Shown: positions 16,415 to 26,499 of the stretch, in pieces | How positions within the stretch are numbered: position 1 is the stretch's first letter | Layout: the number at the start of each line of letters is the position of its first letter | Origin: Calothrix brevissima NIES-22 | GTDB taxonomy: Bacteria; Cyanobacteriota; Cyanobacteriia; Cyanobacteriales; Nostocaceae | Length of the DNA stretch: 64,000 bases | NCBI RefSeq assembly: GCF_002367995.1 | Contig: NZ_AP018207.1 | Location: 1,693,501-1,757,500, forward strand | Direction of reading: 5' to 3' | Translations under genes and position numbers: made by a program | The notes under the pieces: generated by a model | What the model was told of the DNA's origin: nothing | The model's database searches: none | The model's input: only the letters and a program-made list of their open reading frames with translations

Positions 16415-18412
16415 ATGATTCGTCCTCGGGCATTATTATTAAAACTACTCCCTTTATTATTTTTAATCGCTTTTTTAACTACTACTTGTGCTGAGTCTAG
16501 CCAAACTAGTGAAAGTAAAATTGTTGCCTTAGGTGCAGCAGTCACATCAGTTAAAGAAAATATTGTTTATCCAGAAAATGCAACGGTCGTTGATGTAACT
16601 GCACCAGAATATGGAGCCATACCCAACGATAGTCAAGATGATACCGCAGCTATTCAAAAAGCGCTGAGTCGGTATCCTGCTGGTAGCAGAGTAATTTATT
16701 TACCCAATGGAGTCTATAACATCTCTAATTCCCTTTACTGGCCTAAAGGTAAGCGTTTCCGTTCTGATTACAAGCGAACTATACTCCAAGGACAAAGCAC
16801 AGAGGGGGTAATTATTCAACTCCAAGATAACTCTCCTAATTTCCAAAATACTGAAAAACCAAGGCCAGTAGTATCTACAGGGTTTGATCCCGATGAAAAT
16901 CCTAAATCTGAAGATTTCCGAGCCAGTAAGATAGCGCAACGCTTTAGTAATTCAGTCAGAAATCTGACTATTAATATTGGGAATAAAAATCCGGGAGCAG
17001 AAGGACTAAATTTTGCTGCTAATAATCAAGGCGCAGTTCGCAGTGTAAAAATTATCTCTCCCGACGGACAGGGAACAACAGGTTTAGCATTAACTCATGG
17101 CGAAATTGGGCCGCTGTTAATAGAAGATGTGGAAATTGTCGGATTTGACAACGGAATCTTGACAAATAACGGGATTAATAGCGTGACATTGCAAAATATT
17201 ACAGTCCGCGACCAAAACCGAGCAGGTATTTACAATGGCGGACAGGTAATGAGCCTTGAGGGTTTCAGTAGTTTTAATTCTGTGCCTGCAATTATCAATG
17301 GCAAAAATCCTCATGAAGGTAACGAGCCAGGTAGTATATTAACTTTGGTGAATGCCAAACTCACCGGTCGCGGCAAAGCAAACAAGACTGTGGCAATTTC
17401 TTCGGCTGGGTTTGTCTATGCCAGAAATGTAACATCTTCAGGCTATAGAAACCTTTTCACCAGTAATGCCCGTAAAGCCGAAAAAAATCTCAAAAATGCG
17501 GCTGTAGATGAATTTACTTCCCGTCCCATCCTCTCTAACTTTCCTTCACCAGAGCGTTCTTTACAACTACCAATTAAGCAATTTCCTAAGCTGGAATGGG
17601 ACGATCGCAAAAATTGGGCGAGTGTGGAGAAATTTGGCGCAAATCCCAAAGATAAAAAGGATGATACAGCAGCTTTTCAAGCCGCCATCGATTCTGGTGC
17701 AACTACTGTCTTTGTGCCAAATACAGGTAGGTTTACAATCGACGGTTCCCTCAAACTCCGAGGAAAGGTACAAAGATTTCTCAGTACTGGTGGAGTAATT
17801 GAGGGTGATGGCGAGATAGTTGCAGATAATGGGAACCAACCAACGTTGATTGTCGAAAACTTTTTTGTAGGATATAAATCCAAGCTCAGGTGGAAAACTG
17901 TTGCTAATCGCACTGTAGTTTTCCGTAGTATTATGCACCTTGATTTAGAGAGTCAAGGTACTGGGGATCTGTTCATTGATGATGCAAGTATGGGACAACT
18001 GAGATTTCTCAACCCCAAGCAAAGCATTTGGGCACGCCAGATTAATCCTGAAGGTGGTTCAGCAACTAATGTGGTGAATAATGGCGCTAAACTGTGGATT
18101 TTGGGCATGAAAACCGAGAAAGCTCAAACAAAAATTGAAACTGCCAATGGTGGCTTGACTGAACTTTTAGGTGCATTGATTTATGCCACTTCTAAAGAAG
18201 ATCCAAAAGTTCCCCTATTCCGCATCAATAATGCTAGTGCTAGTTTTGCTGGAGTAGGCGAAGCATATTTTGATAAAGACACTTATGAAATTTGGGTTGA
18301 AGAAACAAGGGGTAGTAATACCAAAATCCTCAAAAGAAAAGATATTCCTAGTAGAATGACTGCAAACGGGCGTGCTTTGGTGCTGTATAGCGGCTTCGAT
18401 AAGCGACCCTAG
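16415..18412 (+). CDS. Exported right-handed beta-helix protein (pectate-lyase-3/GH55-like)
   Basis: 665 residues. The N-terminus is a signal peptide (LLLKLLPLLFLIAFLTTTCA) with a Cys that could be lipidated, although the lipobox is not canonical. Two copies of the pectate-lyase-3 entry motif are present: VTAPEYGAIPNDSQDDTAAI near residue 65 and VEKFGANPKDKKDDTAAFQA near residue 405. This implies a duplicated beta-helix as in GH55-type enzymes. Polysaccharide binding or cleavage at the cell surface is likely (inference); I see no clear catalytic residues. It sits between the two halves of the dihydroxyacetone kinase. Confidence 0.85.
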   Translation: MIRPRALLLKLLPLLFLIAFLTTTCAESSQTSESKIVALGAAVTSVKENIVYPENATVVDVTAPEYGAIPNDSQDDTAAIQKALSRYPAGSRVIYLPNGVYNISNSLYWPKGKRFRSDYKRTILQGQSTEGVIIQLQDNSPNFQNTEKPRPVVSTGFDPDENPKSEDFRASKIAQRFSNSVRNLTINIGNKNPGAEGLNFAANNQGAVRSVKIISPDGQGTTGLALTHGEIGPLLIEDVEIVGFDNGILTNNGINSVTLQNITVRDQNRAGIYNGGQVMSLEGFSSFNSVPAIINGKNPHEGNEPGSILTLVNAKLTGRGKANKTVAISSAGFVYARNVTSSGYRNLFTSNARKAEKNLKNAAVDEFTSRPILSNFPSPERSLQLPIKQFPKLEWDDRKNWASVEKFGANPKDKKDDTAAFQAAIDSGATTVFVPNTGRFTIDGSLKLRGKVQRFLSTGGVIEGDGEIVADNGNQPTLIVENFFVGYKSKLRWKTVANRTVVFRSIMHLDLESQGTGDLFIDDASMGQLRFLNPKQSIWARQINPEGGSATNVVNNGAKLWILGMKTEKAQTKIETANGGLTELLGALIYATSKEDPKVPLFRINNASASFAGVGEAYFDKDTYEIWVEETRGSNTKILKRKDIPSRMTANGRALVLYSGFDKRP

Positions 18413-18437
18413 TGAACTGTTCCACCTAGTTTCGCTT

Positions 18438-19460
18438 TTAGGGAACGCCTGCGTAGGGTGCTAGAGCTAAAGTTTTCGTAATATCAGTCAGGAGAAAGCG
18501 ATCGCACAGGTTAAACAGTTCTACCTCGGTTTGGGTTTGTCGCATCAGCCGCAGGAAATGACCTTCAGCGTCAACACTCAGGGCAATATAGTTAAGGAAC
18601 ATTTTCAAGTAGCCTACGCGCGATCGCATTGGCATAGTTGACGCTGTGGGCGTTTGCCATAAACGATCAATATAGTTGCGTACCTCTACTAAAGGAACGG
18701 GCGCGATCGCTTCTCCTCGCAAAACCTGGCGAATTTGATGAAAAATCCAAGGATTACCGATGGCCCAGCGTCCCACCATTACACCCGCAGCCCCTGTTTG
18801 AGACAGCACTTCCATAGCTGTTGTCGCCGAGTTAATATTGCCATTAGCCAGCACTGGACAATCAACTCTTCTCACCGCTTCGGCAATCAAATCATATTTC
18901 ACTACCCCGTGGTACATATCTTTCACCGTGCGACCATGCAAAGAGAGCAAATCAATGCTGTGGCGATTGATGATATCTAGGATTTTGTCAAAGTTATCTG
19001 TATTTTCAAAGCCTACGCGCATTTTGACAGTTAAAGGGCGATCGTTGACTGCTTGTCGCAGTTCTCCCAAAATCCGCTCCACTTTTTCCGGTTCTCGCAG
19101 CAATCCACCCCCAACATTTTTGCGATAGACTCGCGGTGCTGGACAGCCCATATTCAAGTCAACTCCCGCGATATTATAGCCGCAGAGTTCCTTTGCTGTT
19201 CTGACTAAGTCGGGAATGCTTTCGCCAATCATTTGCGCAAAAACAGGGCGATCGGTGTCGTTTTCGGTGATTGCTGCCAAAATGTGACGATTGAGCCGTG
19301 AGGTATCATTGACGCGGAAATACTCAGTAAAGAAGTAGTCAGGACTACCATAGTGGGCAATCACCTTCATAAACCAGAGATTTGTCACATCCTGCATAGG
19401 CGCAAGAGCAGTGAGCGGTAGGTCTTTCTGAAGCGATTGGGGGAGCGATACCTGGGACAT
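18438..19460 (-). CDS. tRNA-dihydrouridine synthase
   Basis: About 340 residues. LAPMQDVTNLWFM (FMN-binding N-terminus), NMGCPAPRVYRKNVGGGLL with the catalytic Cys (Cys106), LSLHGRTVKDMYHGV and ANGNINSATTAMEVLSQTGA are Dus signatures. It reduces uridines in the tRNA D-loop using FMN and NADPH; which position (DusA, B or C type) is not decided here. I take the ATG at 19460 (MSQVSLPQSL), which has AAGG about 8 bp upstream, over an ATG eight codons earlier. The gap to dhaK is 24 bp, so the two are probably co-transcribed. Confidence 0.93.
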   Translation of the reverse strand: MSQVSLPQSLQKDLPLTALAPMQDVTNLWFMKVIAHYGSPDYFFTEYFRVNDTSRLNRHILAAITENDTDRPVFAQMIGESIPDLVRTAKELCGYNIAGVDLNMGCPAPRVYRKNVGGGLLREPEKVERILGELRQAVNDRPLTVKMRVGFENTDNFDKILDIINRHSIDLLSLHGRTVKDMYHGVVKYDLIAEAVRRVDCPVLANGNINSATTAMEVLSQTGAAGVMVGRWAIGNPWIFHQIRQVLRGEAIAPVPLVEVRNYIDRLWQTPTASTMPMRSRVGYLKMFLNYIALSVDAEGHFLRLMRQTQTEVELFNLCDRFLLTDITKTLALAPYAGVP

Positions 19461-19484
19461 TAAAACCTTGTCAACTATTAACAA

Positions 19485-20558
19485 CTAAATTCCCCAGCGT
19501 AGGCTTGGTGTTTTGACTGGTGCATCCCATAGCCGGAGCATTTCATCATCTAATTTTAATAGGGTAATTGAGCATCCTTGCATTTCTAAAGATGTCATAT
19601 AAGAGCCGATAAGATTGCGGACGATTTGCAATCCTTGCTGTGCGCAGATTTGTGCTAGTTGGCGATAGACCAGATATAGTTCCGAAAGGGGAGTACCACC
19701 CATACCATTGACGAATGCTAAGACGCGATCGCCTGTTTGCAATGGTGGATCTGTTAATTCTACATCTACCCATTCGCCTTGGTTTTCATCCCATTCGCGG
19801 ACTGTGCGGTGATAGCCTGTATCTTCAATGAGCGATCGCGTCAAAATTTCGGTAATCTCATCTGCGGATTGTAAGGGGATGCGTTCTCTACCGGGTTCGC
19901 CATGTATGCCGATACCAATTTCTAATTCGCGATCGCTTAATGTAAATGTTGGCGAACCGTTGGCGGGTACTGTACAAGAACTCAAGGCAATTCCCATACT
20001 CCGTCCGTGCAAGTTTACCCGACGGCATAAATCGGCAATTTGCGGCAAATCATAACCCTGTTCCGCCGCCGCACCGCAAATTTTTTCTGCTAATACTGTT
20101 GTGCCTACACCCCGCCTGCCCTGAGTATAAAGGCTATCCTTAACGGCGACATCATCATCAATCAAAATATTTAGCACCCGGATACCCTCACTGCGGGCTA
20201 ATTCCGTCGCCATTTCAAAGTTCATCACATCGCCGCTATAATTTTTGACGATATAAAGGATACCAGCGCCGCCATTTACTTGTTGGGCTGCTGCTAACAT
20301 TTGATCGGGTGTGGGTGAAGTAAAAATCTCTCCCGGACAGGCTGCATCTAACATTCCCCGTCCCACAAAACCCCCGTGCATCGGCTCGTGTCCGCTACCA
20401 CCACCAGAAATAATGGCTACTTTACCCTGTACTGGTGCATCGGCTCGATAAACAAAGGTAGGATCGTAACTCACTTGAATTAAATCGCTATGAGCCGCAG
20501 CCATACCTTTTAAGCTTTCTCGGACAAATTCTTCTGGGTTGTTAATTAGTTTTTTCAT
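19485..20558 (-). CDS. dhaK: Dihydroxyacetone kinase, substrate-binding subunit DhaK
   Basis: 357 residues from the ATG at 20558 ([19 protein letters not shown]). Upstream in-frame codons were rejected because this start matches the family N-terminus. [15 protein letters not shown] is the substrate-binding loop, and [16 protein letters not shown] contains the His that binds dihydroxyacetone covalently as a hemiaminal. It works with DhaL. In PTS-type systems phosphate comes from DhaM, in ATP-type systems from ATP; no DhaM is present. Downstream dus is 24 bp away. Confidence 0.94.
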   Translation of the reverse strand: MKKLINNPEEFVRESLKGMAAAHSDLIQVSYDPTFVYRADAPVQGKVAIISGGGSGHEPMHGGFVGRGMLDAACPGEIFTSPTPDQMLAAAQQVNGGAGILYIVKNYSGDVMNFEMATELARSEGIRVLNILIDDDVAVKDSLYTQGRRGVGTTVLAEKICGAAAEQGYDLPQIADLCRRVNLHGRSMGIALSSCTVPANGSPTFTLSDRELEIGIGIHGEPGRERIPLQSADEITEILTRSLIEDTGYHRTVREWDENQGEWVDVELTDPPLQTGDRVLAFVNGMGGTPLSELYLVYRQLAQICAQQGLQIVRNLIGSYMTSLEMQGCSITLLKLDDEMLRLWDAPVKTPSLRWGI

Positions 20559-20621
20559 AATTATTAGAGACGCGATGAACCCTTGTCTGTACAATTGTCA
20601 TTTGTCAAGAGAATAAGAGTC

Positions 20622-20880
20622 AGGACTTACGCAAAAATGGCGTTGCTGATTGAAAGTATGAATAAGTCTCACGCAAAGGCGCAAAGGCGCAAAGAGTCGT
20701 TATTTAATTTTGCCAGAAATTTAAATTCATACTCCGATTCAGCAACGCCGCAAAAATTACTGAAAAGCTTAATTTATTGAACCGCCAAGACGCCAAGAAC
20801 GCCTTCTCTGCGAGAGGCTTCCGCCAACGCGCAGCGTCTCCCCTTGGGAGAAGAATTCGTAGAGTGTGCGTAAGTCCTAA
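20622..20880. repeat. Inverted-repeat (MITE-like) element, long nested copy
   Basis: Begins AGGACTTACGCAAAAA and ends TGTGCGTAAGTCCT, which are inverted ends. The middle holds ACCGCCAAGACGCCAAGAAC, shared with the copies at 45.3 and 46.4 kb. Two extra blocks make it longer: a hairpin at 20638-20749 (arms GGCGTTGCTGA...TCAGCAACGCC) and a GAGGCTTCCGCCAACGCGCA-type palindrome near 20803-20853. Confidence 0.85.
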
Positions 20881-20988
20881 GAGTTTGAGAGAGTTATTGC
20901 ATAAGTCCTAAATCTAACGAAACAATAACAGATATATTACTTAAAGATATCTGCTCAACCATTCTTTGCTGACACAAAATAAGTAAAT

Positions 20989-22158
20989 ATGGTCACAGTT
21001 AATACATCTCCAGTCATATCTAGCAGCGATTTATTTTTGCGTGTTGCTGCTTTGGCTGCTGATTTTGCTACTCGCGCTGCAATTCACGATCGCGAAGGTT
21101 CTTTTCCTTTTGAAAATTTCGCCGCCCTCCAACAAGCACAACTCCTAAATTTGACGATTCCCCAAGAGTTTGGCGGGCAAGGTGTGGGATTTGCTACTGT
21201 TTGTCGAGTGATTGAAGCGATCGCATCTGGGGATGCAGCTACGGCGTTAGTCTTGACGATGCATTATTTACAACATACTCATGCTGGACGTAACCGACGC
21301 TGGCCGGAAGCGATTTATCAACGGTTGTGTGCGGAATCGGTTGCAGGTATCGCTTTATTAAATGCGGCGCGTGTGGAACCGGAATTAGGTACGCCAGCAA
21401 GGGGTGGATTACCAGCAACAACTGCGGAATATACTGCTGATGGTTGGCTATTAAATGGTCATAAAATATACACTACAGGTAGCCCAATTTTAAGTTACTT
21501 TGTAGTTTGGGCACGCACTACAGAAGCAGAACCCCGTGTAGGTAATTTTCTCGTACCCCGTAATTTTGCTGGTGTCTGCATTCAAGAAACTTGGGATCAT
21601 TTGGGAATGCGGGCGACTGGTAGCCACGATCTAATTTTAGAAAATGTCTTAATTCCTAGAGATTATGCTTTGGATGTGCGTCCATTATCAGCTTGGTCTT
21701 CTGCCGATCCCTTGCAATTAGCGCTTAATAGTCTATGGTTGAGTGCATTATATCAAGGCGTAGCCAAAGCAGCGCGAGATTGGCTAGTAAGTTATTTAAA
21801 CGAGCGATCGCCTAGTAATTTAGGCGCGAGTTTAGCCACTTTACCCCGCTTTCAAACAGCGATGGGAGAAATTGAAGCTTTATTGTATGCAAGCGATCGC
21901 CTAATTTATGGTTTAGCCAATGATATGGATGGCGGAAATTATGATAATAACGTAGGTTTACAGGCGCAGACTGTTAAATATATCACTACATCTAATGCAA
22001 TTCGGGCTGTAGAAACAGGATTATCATTAATCGGCAATCCTGGTTTATCGCGCCATAACCCGTTAGAAAGACATTACCGTGATGTACTTTGCAGCCGCAT
22101 TCATACCCCACAAAATGATGCGATTTGTTTAGCTTTGGGAAAGAAGGTTTTGGGGTGA
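20989..22158 (+). CDS. Acyl-CoA dehydrogenase-family flavoprotein
   Basis: 389 residues with the acyl-CoA dehydrogenase domain order: N-terminal helices (LNLTIPQEFGGQG), middle FAD/substrate domain (GWLLNGHKIYTTGSP, WDHLGMRATGSHDLILENV) and C-terminal helical domain (NAIRAVETGLSLIGNPGL, LERHYRDVLCSRIHTPQND). The WDxxGMRxTxS motif is shared with SfnB/DszC-like monooxygenase relatives, so the product may be a flavin-dependent monooxygenase and not a beta-oxidation enzyme. No acyl-CoA pathway genes adjoin. The ATG at 20989 is 109 bp downstream of the MITE-like element. Confidence 0.88.
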   Translation: MVTVNTSPVISSSDLFLRVAALAADFATRAAIHDREGSFPFENFAALQQAQLLNLTIPQEFGGQGVGFATVCRVIEAIASGDAATALVLTMHYLQHTHAGRNRRWPEAIYQRLCAESVAGIALLNAARVEPELGTPARGGLPATTAEYTADGWLLNGHKIYTTGSPILSYFVVWARTTEAEPRVGNFLVPRNFAGVCIQETWDHLGMRATGSHDLILENVLIPRDYALDVRPLSAWSSADPLQLALNSLWLSALYQGVAKAARDWLVSYLNERSPSNLGASLATLPRFQTAMGEIEALLYASDRLIYGLANDMDGGNYDNNVGLQAQTVKYITTSNAIRAVETGLSLIGNPGLSRHNPLERHYRDVLCSRIHTPQNDAICLALGKKVLG

Positions 22159-22225
22159 TGTCAATAGTCAATGGTCAATGGTCAACCGTCAACAGTCACC
22201 GTCAACAGTCAACCGTCAACCCCAT
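22159..22225. repeat. Heptamer array (GTCAACA/GTCAATG)
   Basis: About eight heptamers between two convergent genes. The array overlaps the 3' end of the hybrid kinase gene, whose last codons (VDG-stop) are array sequence. Confidence 0.85.
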
Positions 22226-25200
22226 TACACATAATGTCAAATATGACTTTTAACAATTCGTCAATATCAATGGGTTTTGAAATATGCTGTTGAAAGCCTG
22301 CGAGTAGGGAACGTTGCCGATCTTCTATTCTGGCGTAGGCTGTGAGCGCGATCGCGGGAATTTGTCCGCCTTTTTCATTTGGTAGAGAACGTATCTTTTG
22401 GATGAGGGTATAACCATCGATTTCGGGCATACCAATATCACTAACTAACAGGTTTGGTTGAAAGGATTCTAGGGCGGCTAAAACTTCGGCGGCAGAGGTG
22501 ACGGTGAGAACTTCGGCACCGTATTGAGTCAGCAGGGTGCTGCATAATTCACGAGTATCTGGTTCGTCATCAACCAATAAGATGCGAACCCCAGTAATAT
22601 CTGCGGGTTGCTTGGTTGATTGACAAGGCTGGCTTTTTTGCGGCTCGATATCTAGTAAGGGTAATTGGACTGTAAATTTTGCACCTTGTCCTTCACCTTG
22701 GCTTTCTGCCCAAATGTTGCCCCCATGCGCTTCTACCAGGGAACGAACGATCGCTAATCCTAAACCCAATCCCCCATACTTGCGCGTAGTGGAAGCATCT
22801 TCTTGACGGAAGGACTCAAAGATATGGGGGAGAAATTCGCGGTTGATGCCTTTACCTGTATCGCTGACTGTAATTTGGGCAAAGTTGTCAACTTTTTCTA
22901 GGCGAATATCTACCCGTCCGTTGTTGGGGGTAAATTTGATGGCGTTAGATAACAGATTCCATACAATTTGCTGAATTCTAGCAGCATCACCCGATACTCG
23001 TCCTACTGGTGATAATACGGGATATAACAAAATGGATTTGGCAACGGCTGCGGTGCGCATGGTGTCAATGGCGGCTTCAACCACAAAAGCAAGATTGACG
23101 GGAGTGGCATTCATGCTGAGTTTACCACGCAAAATTTTGGCTACATCGAGCAAATCATCAATGAGTTGGGTTTGCAGCTTGGCGTTGCGTTCAATACTGG
23201 CTAGGGCTTGTTGGGTTTTGGTTTCGTCTAATTTGCGTGCTTGTAATAGGGTTGCCCAACCTAAAATTGGGTTCAGGGGCGATCGCAATTCGTGAGATAA
23301 AATTGCTAAAAATTCGTCTTTTATGCGGTTGGCGCGTTCGGCTTCTGCTCTAGCTGTTTGCTCTAATTGTAATAAGCGATCGCGTTCAATTTCTAGTTGT
23401 TTTTGAGCTTCAATATCTGTTGCAGTCCCAAACCATTTGATAATTTCACCTTGCTCATTCTTTTGCCCGACTGCTTGGTGTAAGTGCCAGCGATATACCC
23501 CATCTGCTCGCCGCATCCGACCCTCTGCTTGATAGGGAGTATTCTTTTTTACAGACTCTAACCACTTTTGCGCCATCACAGGTACATCTTCGGGATGCAC
23601 AACTTCTTTCCAGCCAACGGTGCGGGCTTGTTCTATGGTTAATCCTGTAAACTCCAACCAACGTTTATTGACATCAAGTAAGGCTCCTTGAGCGTTAGCT
23701 GTCCAAACTAATTGGGGAATTAATTCTGCTAAACAGCGATAGCGTTCTTCGCTTTGGCGTAATGCTGCTTCTGCTTGTTTGCGATCGCTAATATCTACGG
23801 TTGAGCCGACTACACGTATCGCCTGTCCTTGCTCGTCGCGAATTACACAGCCCCGTTCCCACACATTTACCCAATGTCCATTTTTATGAAGCACGCGATA
23901 CTCACCTTCATAAAGATTGCGTCCGCTACTAAACAAATCAGGTACTTCTGATCGCAAACGCGCAATATCAGCAGGATTCACTAAATTTTGCCACCAACTA
24001 GCGCTAGCCGGCACATCTTCCGGGTGAAAACCCACCAAATCGAAGAGTTTTTCCGAACGATAGACTTCGTTGGTTTTTAAGTTCCAGTCAAATACCAAAC
24101 CATTGACAGCGTTAGTTACCAAGCGAAACCGTTCTTGGCTTTCTTGTAAGGCTTGCTCTGAGAGTTTGCGATCGCTAATATTGCGCCAAGTAGCAATAAA
24201 GCCATCAGCAAATTTCGCAACGCGGATATCAAATGCTCTAACTAGAGGCTTTTGTCCGGATTCTTCTGCATAAACCAAATCATCTTTAATCAGAGATCGC
24301 CCAGTCTCTACCACTTGACAATATTCATCAAATAAGCTTTTGTCATTATATCCCGGCAGTAATTGCTCGCAAGTCTGTTGATGGTGGATGCAGGCGGCAT
24401 TATTGATATAATCTACCCGAAAATCAACAATTTCGCCTTGGTCGTTGCGTACAGCCTGGTAAATCCCAAAGCAGTCGAGCATTGTTTCCACCGAAGTGCG
24501 AAAGCGGGTTTCACTGGCGCGTAATGCTTGAACCGCGCGGGTTTGTTCAATTAGCGCCCAGACACGCGCCCAAGTTGCTTGCAAAAGTGCTATTTCATCC
24601 TCGCGCCATACTCGTGGTATTTCCGAATAAATTGTTAAACTTGCTACCCACTGACCCTGATAGATACCCGGAATGCTGGCCAAGGCTCTCACGTGATATG
24701 GCTCATAATTGCTAGCAAAAGCGGCGGTGCGGGGGTCTTTTGTGATGTCTTCAATCGCGGCAAACTTACCAGCAGCAAAGGTGGCTTGAAATTCTGGGGT
24801 GATATAATCCGACAAGGAATATGTACCGGACATACTAGGGCCATTTGGACACCAATCTCGCTCGATAGTAATTAGACCCTGTTGCCAATCAATCTCGCCC
24901 CAGGTACAGCGATTTACCTGGAAATATGTACCGAGACTGCTGATAATTTCCCACACCATTGCTTGAGCATCTGTGAGTTGTCGCAGCCGCCCTTCTAGCT
25001 CATTGATAAATCTCTCGTTAAGTTCTTGGTGTTTGCGTTCAGTAATATCCTCAGCAATACCTGTAAGCCGATATACTGTACCTGAATCATCGCAAATCGG
25101 AAAACAGCGATCGCGCACCCAGCGCACTCTCCCATTAGGCAGAACAATCCGATACTCTTGGTCAAATAGTCCTGCGGCTGCTTTTTCTTGAAATACTTTC

Positions 25201-26363
25201 TCCGTTGCTTCCCGGTCTTCTGGATGCAACAAATTTACCCAATTTTGCTGATTATTATATAAATCTTCGGCGTTCAATCCCCAAAAACGGTTATAAGCTG
25301 GACTAACATAGCTAATCCGCCGTTCTGGCAGTTCAGTCACCCAAAATACAGCCTGAATATTTTCCGCTAGCTGGCGGAAGCGTTCTTCACTTTCTCGCAA
25401 AGCTGCTTCAGTTCGCCTGCGTTCTGCTAGTTCATTCTGCGCCTGTTGATAAAGTTCCGCTTGTTGGATAGCAATACCTACTTGAGTAGCAAGTTCTGTG
25501 AGTAAATCAACTTCTAAGGATTGCCATTGTCGGGGAGCTTGGCAATGATGGGCAATTAACATCCCCCACAATTTACCATTTTGCAAAATTGGCACTACCA
25601 AGTTCGACCTGACTTGTAACTTTTTTAACAGTTCAACGTGACAGATATCAATACTACCATCATAAATATCTGCTTTCTGGGTCACTTGTCCCTGACGGAA
25701 ATATTCCAGATAGTCTTGATTGAGACAAGGGTCATGTAGTGAAGTAGAAAGCAGGGAAATCCAACCTGCGCCGACAGATTCCGTTACGACTGTACCCCAG
25801 CCATCTGACTGTAAGCGGAAAATCAAAACCCGGTCAGTTTGGAGAAACTGCCGCACCTGGGACACAGTTGTTTGCCAAATTTCTGCTAAATCGAGGGATT
25901 GATGGAGTTTTTGAGTAATTTGCCCGACTAAACGCTCTCGTTCAATACGCTGTTGCAATTGCGTGCGTAACTGTACAGCTTCAATTGCTCCATTTATTGC
26001 CAGTTGTAACCCTTCTGGAGTAATTTGCTCCTTCACCAGATAATCTTGTGCGCCGGCTTTCATCGCCTGGACTGCGATCGCCTCATTCCCCTCCCCAGTT
26101 ACCATAATTACTGGTAAGCAAGGCTGTTTGGAAAAAGATTGTAAGCAACTGAGAAATTCCAACCCATCTAAATCGGGTAATCGATAGTCGAGTAACACCA
26201 CATCGATTTGGTGCTGCTGCCATAGCTCTAACCCTTGTCGCCCCAGTTCCGCCTCGAAAATATTGTAAGCATATTCGCGATCGCGCCGTAAATAGCGCCG
26301 ATAAAGTTCCCGGTCTTCTGGGGAATCATCCACAATTAACAAAGTGCGCCCAGTTTGACACAT
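22209..26363 (-). CDS. Hybrid sensor histidine kinase with CBCR-like GAF, PAS repeats and two REC domains
   Basis: 1384 residues. Order: REC (about 8-125, acceptor Asp59 in VVLLDYRLPD); GAF (about 145-305); PAS/PAC (about 320-445); GAF (about 450-610); three PAS/PAC (about 615-1000); HisKA with FLAILSHELRSPLNPILGW; HATPase (NLLSNAIKFT, DTGKGI, GGLGLGLAIV); C-terminal REC (LLVDDEPDT, LLVSDIGMPEIDGY). No transmembrane segment, so cytosolic. The first GAF has Asp211-Pro-Cys213-Leu and Cys241-His242, 28 residues apart, the two-cysteine layout of DXCF cyanobacteriochromes but with Leu for Phe; bilin binding is possible. The output target is unknown. It is convergent with the acyl-CoA dehydrogenase gene. 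Confidence 0.95.
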   Translation of the reverse strand: MCQTGRTLLIVDDSPEDRELYRRYLRRDREYAYNIFEAELGRQGLELWQQHQIDVVLLDYRLPDLDGLEFLSCLQSFSKQPCLPVIMVTGEGNEAIAVQAMKAGAQDYLVKEQITPEGLQLAINGAIEAVQLRTQLQQRIERERLVGQITQKLHQSLDLAEIWQTTVSQVRQFLQTDRVLIFRLQSDGWGTVVTESVGAGWISLLSTSLHDPCLNQDYLEYFRQGQVTQKADIYDGSIDICHVELLKKLQVRSNLVVPILQNGKLWGMLIAHHCQAPRQWQSLEVDLLTELATQVGIAIQQAELYQQAQNELAERRRTEAALRESEERFRQLAENIQAVFWVTELPERRISYVSPAYNRFWGLNAEDLYNNQQNWVNLLHPEDREATEKVFQEKAAAGLFDQEYRIVLPNGRVRWVRDRCFPICDDSGTVYRLTGIAEDITERKHQELNERFINELEGRLRQLTDAQAMVWEIISSLGTYFQVNRCTWGEIDWQQGLITIERDWCPNGPSMSGTYSLSDYITPEFQATFAAGKFAAIEDITKDPRTAAFASNYEPYHVRALASIPGIYQGQWVASLTIYSEIPRVWREDEIALLQATWARVWALIEQTRAVQALRASETRFRTSVETMLDCFGIYQAVRNDQGEIVDFRVDYINNAACIHHQQTCEQLLPGYNDKSLFDEYCQVVETGRSLIKDDLVYAEESGQKPLVRAFDIRVAKFADGFIATWRNISDRKLSEQALQESQERFRLVTNAVNGLVFDWNLKTNEVYRSEKLFDLVGFHPEDVPASASWWQNLVNPADIARLRSEVPDLFSSGRNLYEGEYRVLHKNGHWVNVWERGCVIRDEQGQAIRVVGSTVDISDRKQAEAALRQSEERYRCLAELIPQLVWTANAQGALLDVNKRWLEFTGLTIEQARTVGWKEVVHPEDVPVMAQKWLESVKKNTPYQAEGRMRRADGVYRWHLHQAVGQKNEQGEIIKWFGTATDIEAQKQLEIERDRLLQLEQTARAEAERANRIKDEFLAILSHELRSPLNPILGWATLLQARKLDETKTQQALASIERNAKLQTQLIDDLLDVAKILRGKLSMNATPVNLAFVVEAAIDTMRTAAVAKSILLYPVLSPVGRVSGDAARIQQIVWNLLSNAIKFTPNNGRVDIRLEKVDNFAQITVSDTGKGINREFLPHIFESFRQEDASTTRKYGGLGLGLAIVRSLVEAHGGNIWAESQGEGQGAKFTVQLPLLDIEPQKSQPCQSTKQPADITGVRILLVDDEPDTRELCSTLLTQYGAEVLTVTSAAEVLAALESFQPNLLVSDIGMPEIDGYTLIQKIRSLPNEKGGQIPAIALTAYARIEDRQRSLLAGFQQHISKPIDIDELLKVIFDIMCNGVDG

Positions 26364-26410
26364 GATTAATCAACCAGATAAGCAGGGAGCAGGGGGGCAG
26401 GGGGACAAGG

Positions 26411-26443
26411 AATTTTAGATTTTAGATTTTAGATTTTAGATTC
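26411..26443. repeat. Heptamer array (TTTTAGA)n
   Basis: About four copies of TTTTAGA between uspA and the hybrid kinase start, followed by AATCCAAAAT repeats. Confidence 0.85.
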
Positions 26444-26499
26444 AAACCCAATCCAAAATCGCAAATCCAAAATCCAAAATTGAATTGCCCCATACCCCA

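Noticed and set aside
16700..17938. Several frames antisense to the beta-helix gene
   Set aside because: Shadows of a clear exported protein gene; no independent support.
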